This document shows, piece after piece, positions 62,410-64,000 of a DNA stretch of 64,000 nt. Source of the DNA: Biomphalaria glabrata (taxonomy: Eukaryota; Mollusca; Gastropoda; Planorbidae). The stretch spans positions 62,001 through 126,000 of the forward strand of contig NC_074728.1 in assembly GCF_947242115.1 (NCBI RefSeq), in the 5' to 3' direction. Both the position numbers and the translations under genes were made by a program. The notes beneath the pieces are model-generated. The model ran no database searches and was not told the origin of the DNA. It worked only from the letters and a program-made list of their open reading frames with translations. The number at the start of each line of letters is the position of its first letter. The first letter of the stretch is position 1.

Positions 62410-64000
62410 TAAAATGTTTCTTTTTAAAAGCTATACAGTTGAAGATACATGAATCTTTTAAAGTAATAAATGTAGGTTTACATACTCAATACATACAATA
62501 CATCATGAGCCCGCAGGCCATATAAGACAGATGGACATGTTGCGTAACTCCCTCGCCACATGCTAGACTGTCAACATCCACCCATCCCTTCCTATCACAC
62601 CCCCTGCTGTTTTTTCATGTAACCCTCACTTAAATGGTCAAATCACACACATTTGGATAACCCACGACAGATTTGCATGATTGGTTTGTTTGTCTTAAGT
62701 CACGTGTCCACGTTTTAGTTAGGGCAGTTTATTATCAATCTATCCAACAGTGAACATCGCATCGTCGCTTTCCCTTTTTTTATTTCTGATTGATTCGGAT
62801 ACAAAACCCAGTGTGAGTTTCAATCTTTTCAATTCTTTAGTTGTCTCATATAGTTTCATGTCATGACATAATAGATTCCGTTAGCTTATCTGCTTCTCAC
62901 TTTCCCAACTGATTATTTTTTTCATAGTTTCCTATTCACTTAATGCTTACTTTATTACATTGGAAGTTACAACTTACGTCACTTGACTTTGTCTCTATAA
63001 ATATTTCTTTGATCATAAATTGGTACCTAGCTGTAATTCACTTAAACATCAGTGTAGAAAATGGGGAGACATATGTTATCATTATCTATTAATACAGTTG
63101 ATATCAATTCACTTCACTGGTTTTATGTAAAAGCCTTAGAGTTGCTTCTAGTCTCACTCTAGTGTAGCTGAAATAAGTATTTAATTTAATTATGACATTT
63201 GCGAAGTCTATGTGGACATAAAAGTAGTCGCTATAGTTTAAATATATCATTCTTCATACATACAATTAATTAAACTATGTCTATCCCAAATTAATACCGA
63301 GCGCTCATTTATTATCGGTTCCCGAAGACAAAAGTGGACATCATGGTCATGGTAATCTATGTATCTTTCTTTACACAAAAGCCTCTATACAATTAATATT
63401 TGAGCGTTGTATGTTTTACGGTGGATTTCACAACTTGAAATAATTAAAAAAAAAAAAACATTTGTAGAGATCTGGCAGAAATAAGACCACTGTTCAATGA
63501 AACTGGATTTTTTTTAGTTGTGGGGTAAATTTTTAGCGTGTTATTTCCACTGTGACTCCAGTGTAGGCCTACTTTCTTAAATTTTATGCTTGATAGCCAC
63601 ACGTTAGAACTGAATCGCAAATATTCTTATATTTGAACATCTTCTAGTTTAGGCTTAGCTTTCATCTCTCTTTTTTATATCTATATTCGTTTCTACGGTT
63701 TAAATGCAACTGCAACTTATTTCATTTACATCAGCACTGAGCCTTTGTATTGTATAGCATATGTCTCCTCTACCGGCTTTAAATATAAAAAAAAAAAAAA
63801 AAACAGTTACATTTTAGTTAAAATGCCGGTAACTCCTCCGTTGTCTGGTTCCAAGTCCAGAATGTGAAAGGAGGAGGGGCGAGCATATGTTAGGCTACAC
63901 ACTACTCTTCATAAACATCTAGCGGTATACCCATCTAGCTACTGTTATTGAAAATGCGTGGATTTCAGATAAATATCTGTACTTATAAGGAAACCCATTC
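62410..64000. other. Non-coding end of the window
   Basis: No exon or recognisable element. Poly-A runs lie near 63,447 and 63,788. Confidence 0.5.

Overview
This is eukaryotic, intron-rich, AT-rich DNA from an animal. The repeats suggest a mollusc, probably a heterobranch gastropod such as a freshwater pulmonate snail: several tRNA-headed SINE families, LINE 3' ends that finish in a Cys/His finger, and stretches saturated with AGATCT/TCTAGA. The species assignment is inference. No bacterial operon, rRNA gene, true tRNA gene or CRISPR array is visible.

Every recognisable host gene piece lies on the minus strand, and almost none is complete. (1) 2.0-21.8 kb holds most exons of THOC2 (THO complex subunit 2), from a near-N-terminal exon to the stop codon. 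It keeps introns and mostly good splice sites, but has in-frame stops, frameshifts, a large internal coding deletion and a SINE in an exon, so it is an unprocessed pseudogene. (2) 28.85-29.02 kb is one terminal exon resembling galactocerebrosidase (GH59). (3) 32.8-41.9 kb is a run of 16 exons, most encoding one EGF or calcium-binding EGF module and two encoding a pair; both ends are missing and one exon carries a stop. (4) 49.6-52.4 kb is the 3' half of PAM (peptidylglycine alpha-amidating monooxygenase): part of the lyase domain, the membrane segment and the cytosolic tail. (5) 53.56-53.72 kb is one kinase-domain exon of a DLK/LZK-type MAP3K. (6) 56.2-56.36 kb is one axonemal dynein heavy chain exon. 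A terminal exon of an unrecognised gene lies at 0.86-1.06 kb. Fragments of many unrelated genes, all intron-bearing and on one strand, look like a gene graveyard (decayed segmental duplication, or a degenerating or supernumerary chromosome), although an assembly artefact cannot be excluded from sequence alone.

The rest is repeat-derived. The 16-copy, 51-bp array at 13.1-13.9 kb carries the tRNA-like 5' end of the SINE attached to its right edge. A 724-bp TTAA-flanked inverted-repeat element lies at 27.2 kb, a foldback sequence at 24.25-24.60 kb inside an AGATCT-rich tract, a hAT remnant at 58.8-59.7 kb, several LINE 3' ends, a solo LTR nested in a LINE at 45.1 kb, a broken Ty3-like element at 54.4-55.85 kb, and a ~1.1-kb CT/CTAT satellite at 61.3-62.4 kb. 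About 46.0-49.3 kb, 57.6-58.7 kb and 62.4-64.0 kb show no gene. All calls come from reading the sequence and recalled protein families; no database search was run.
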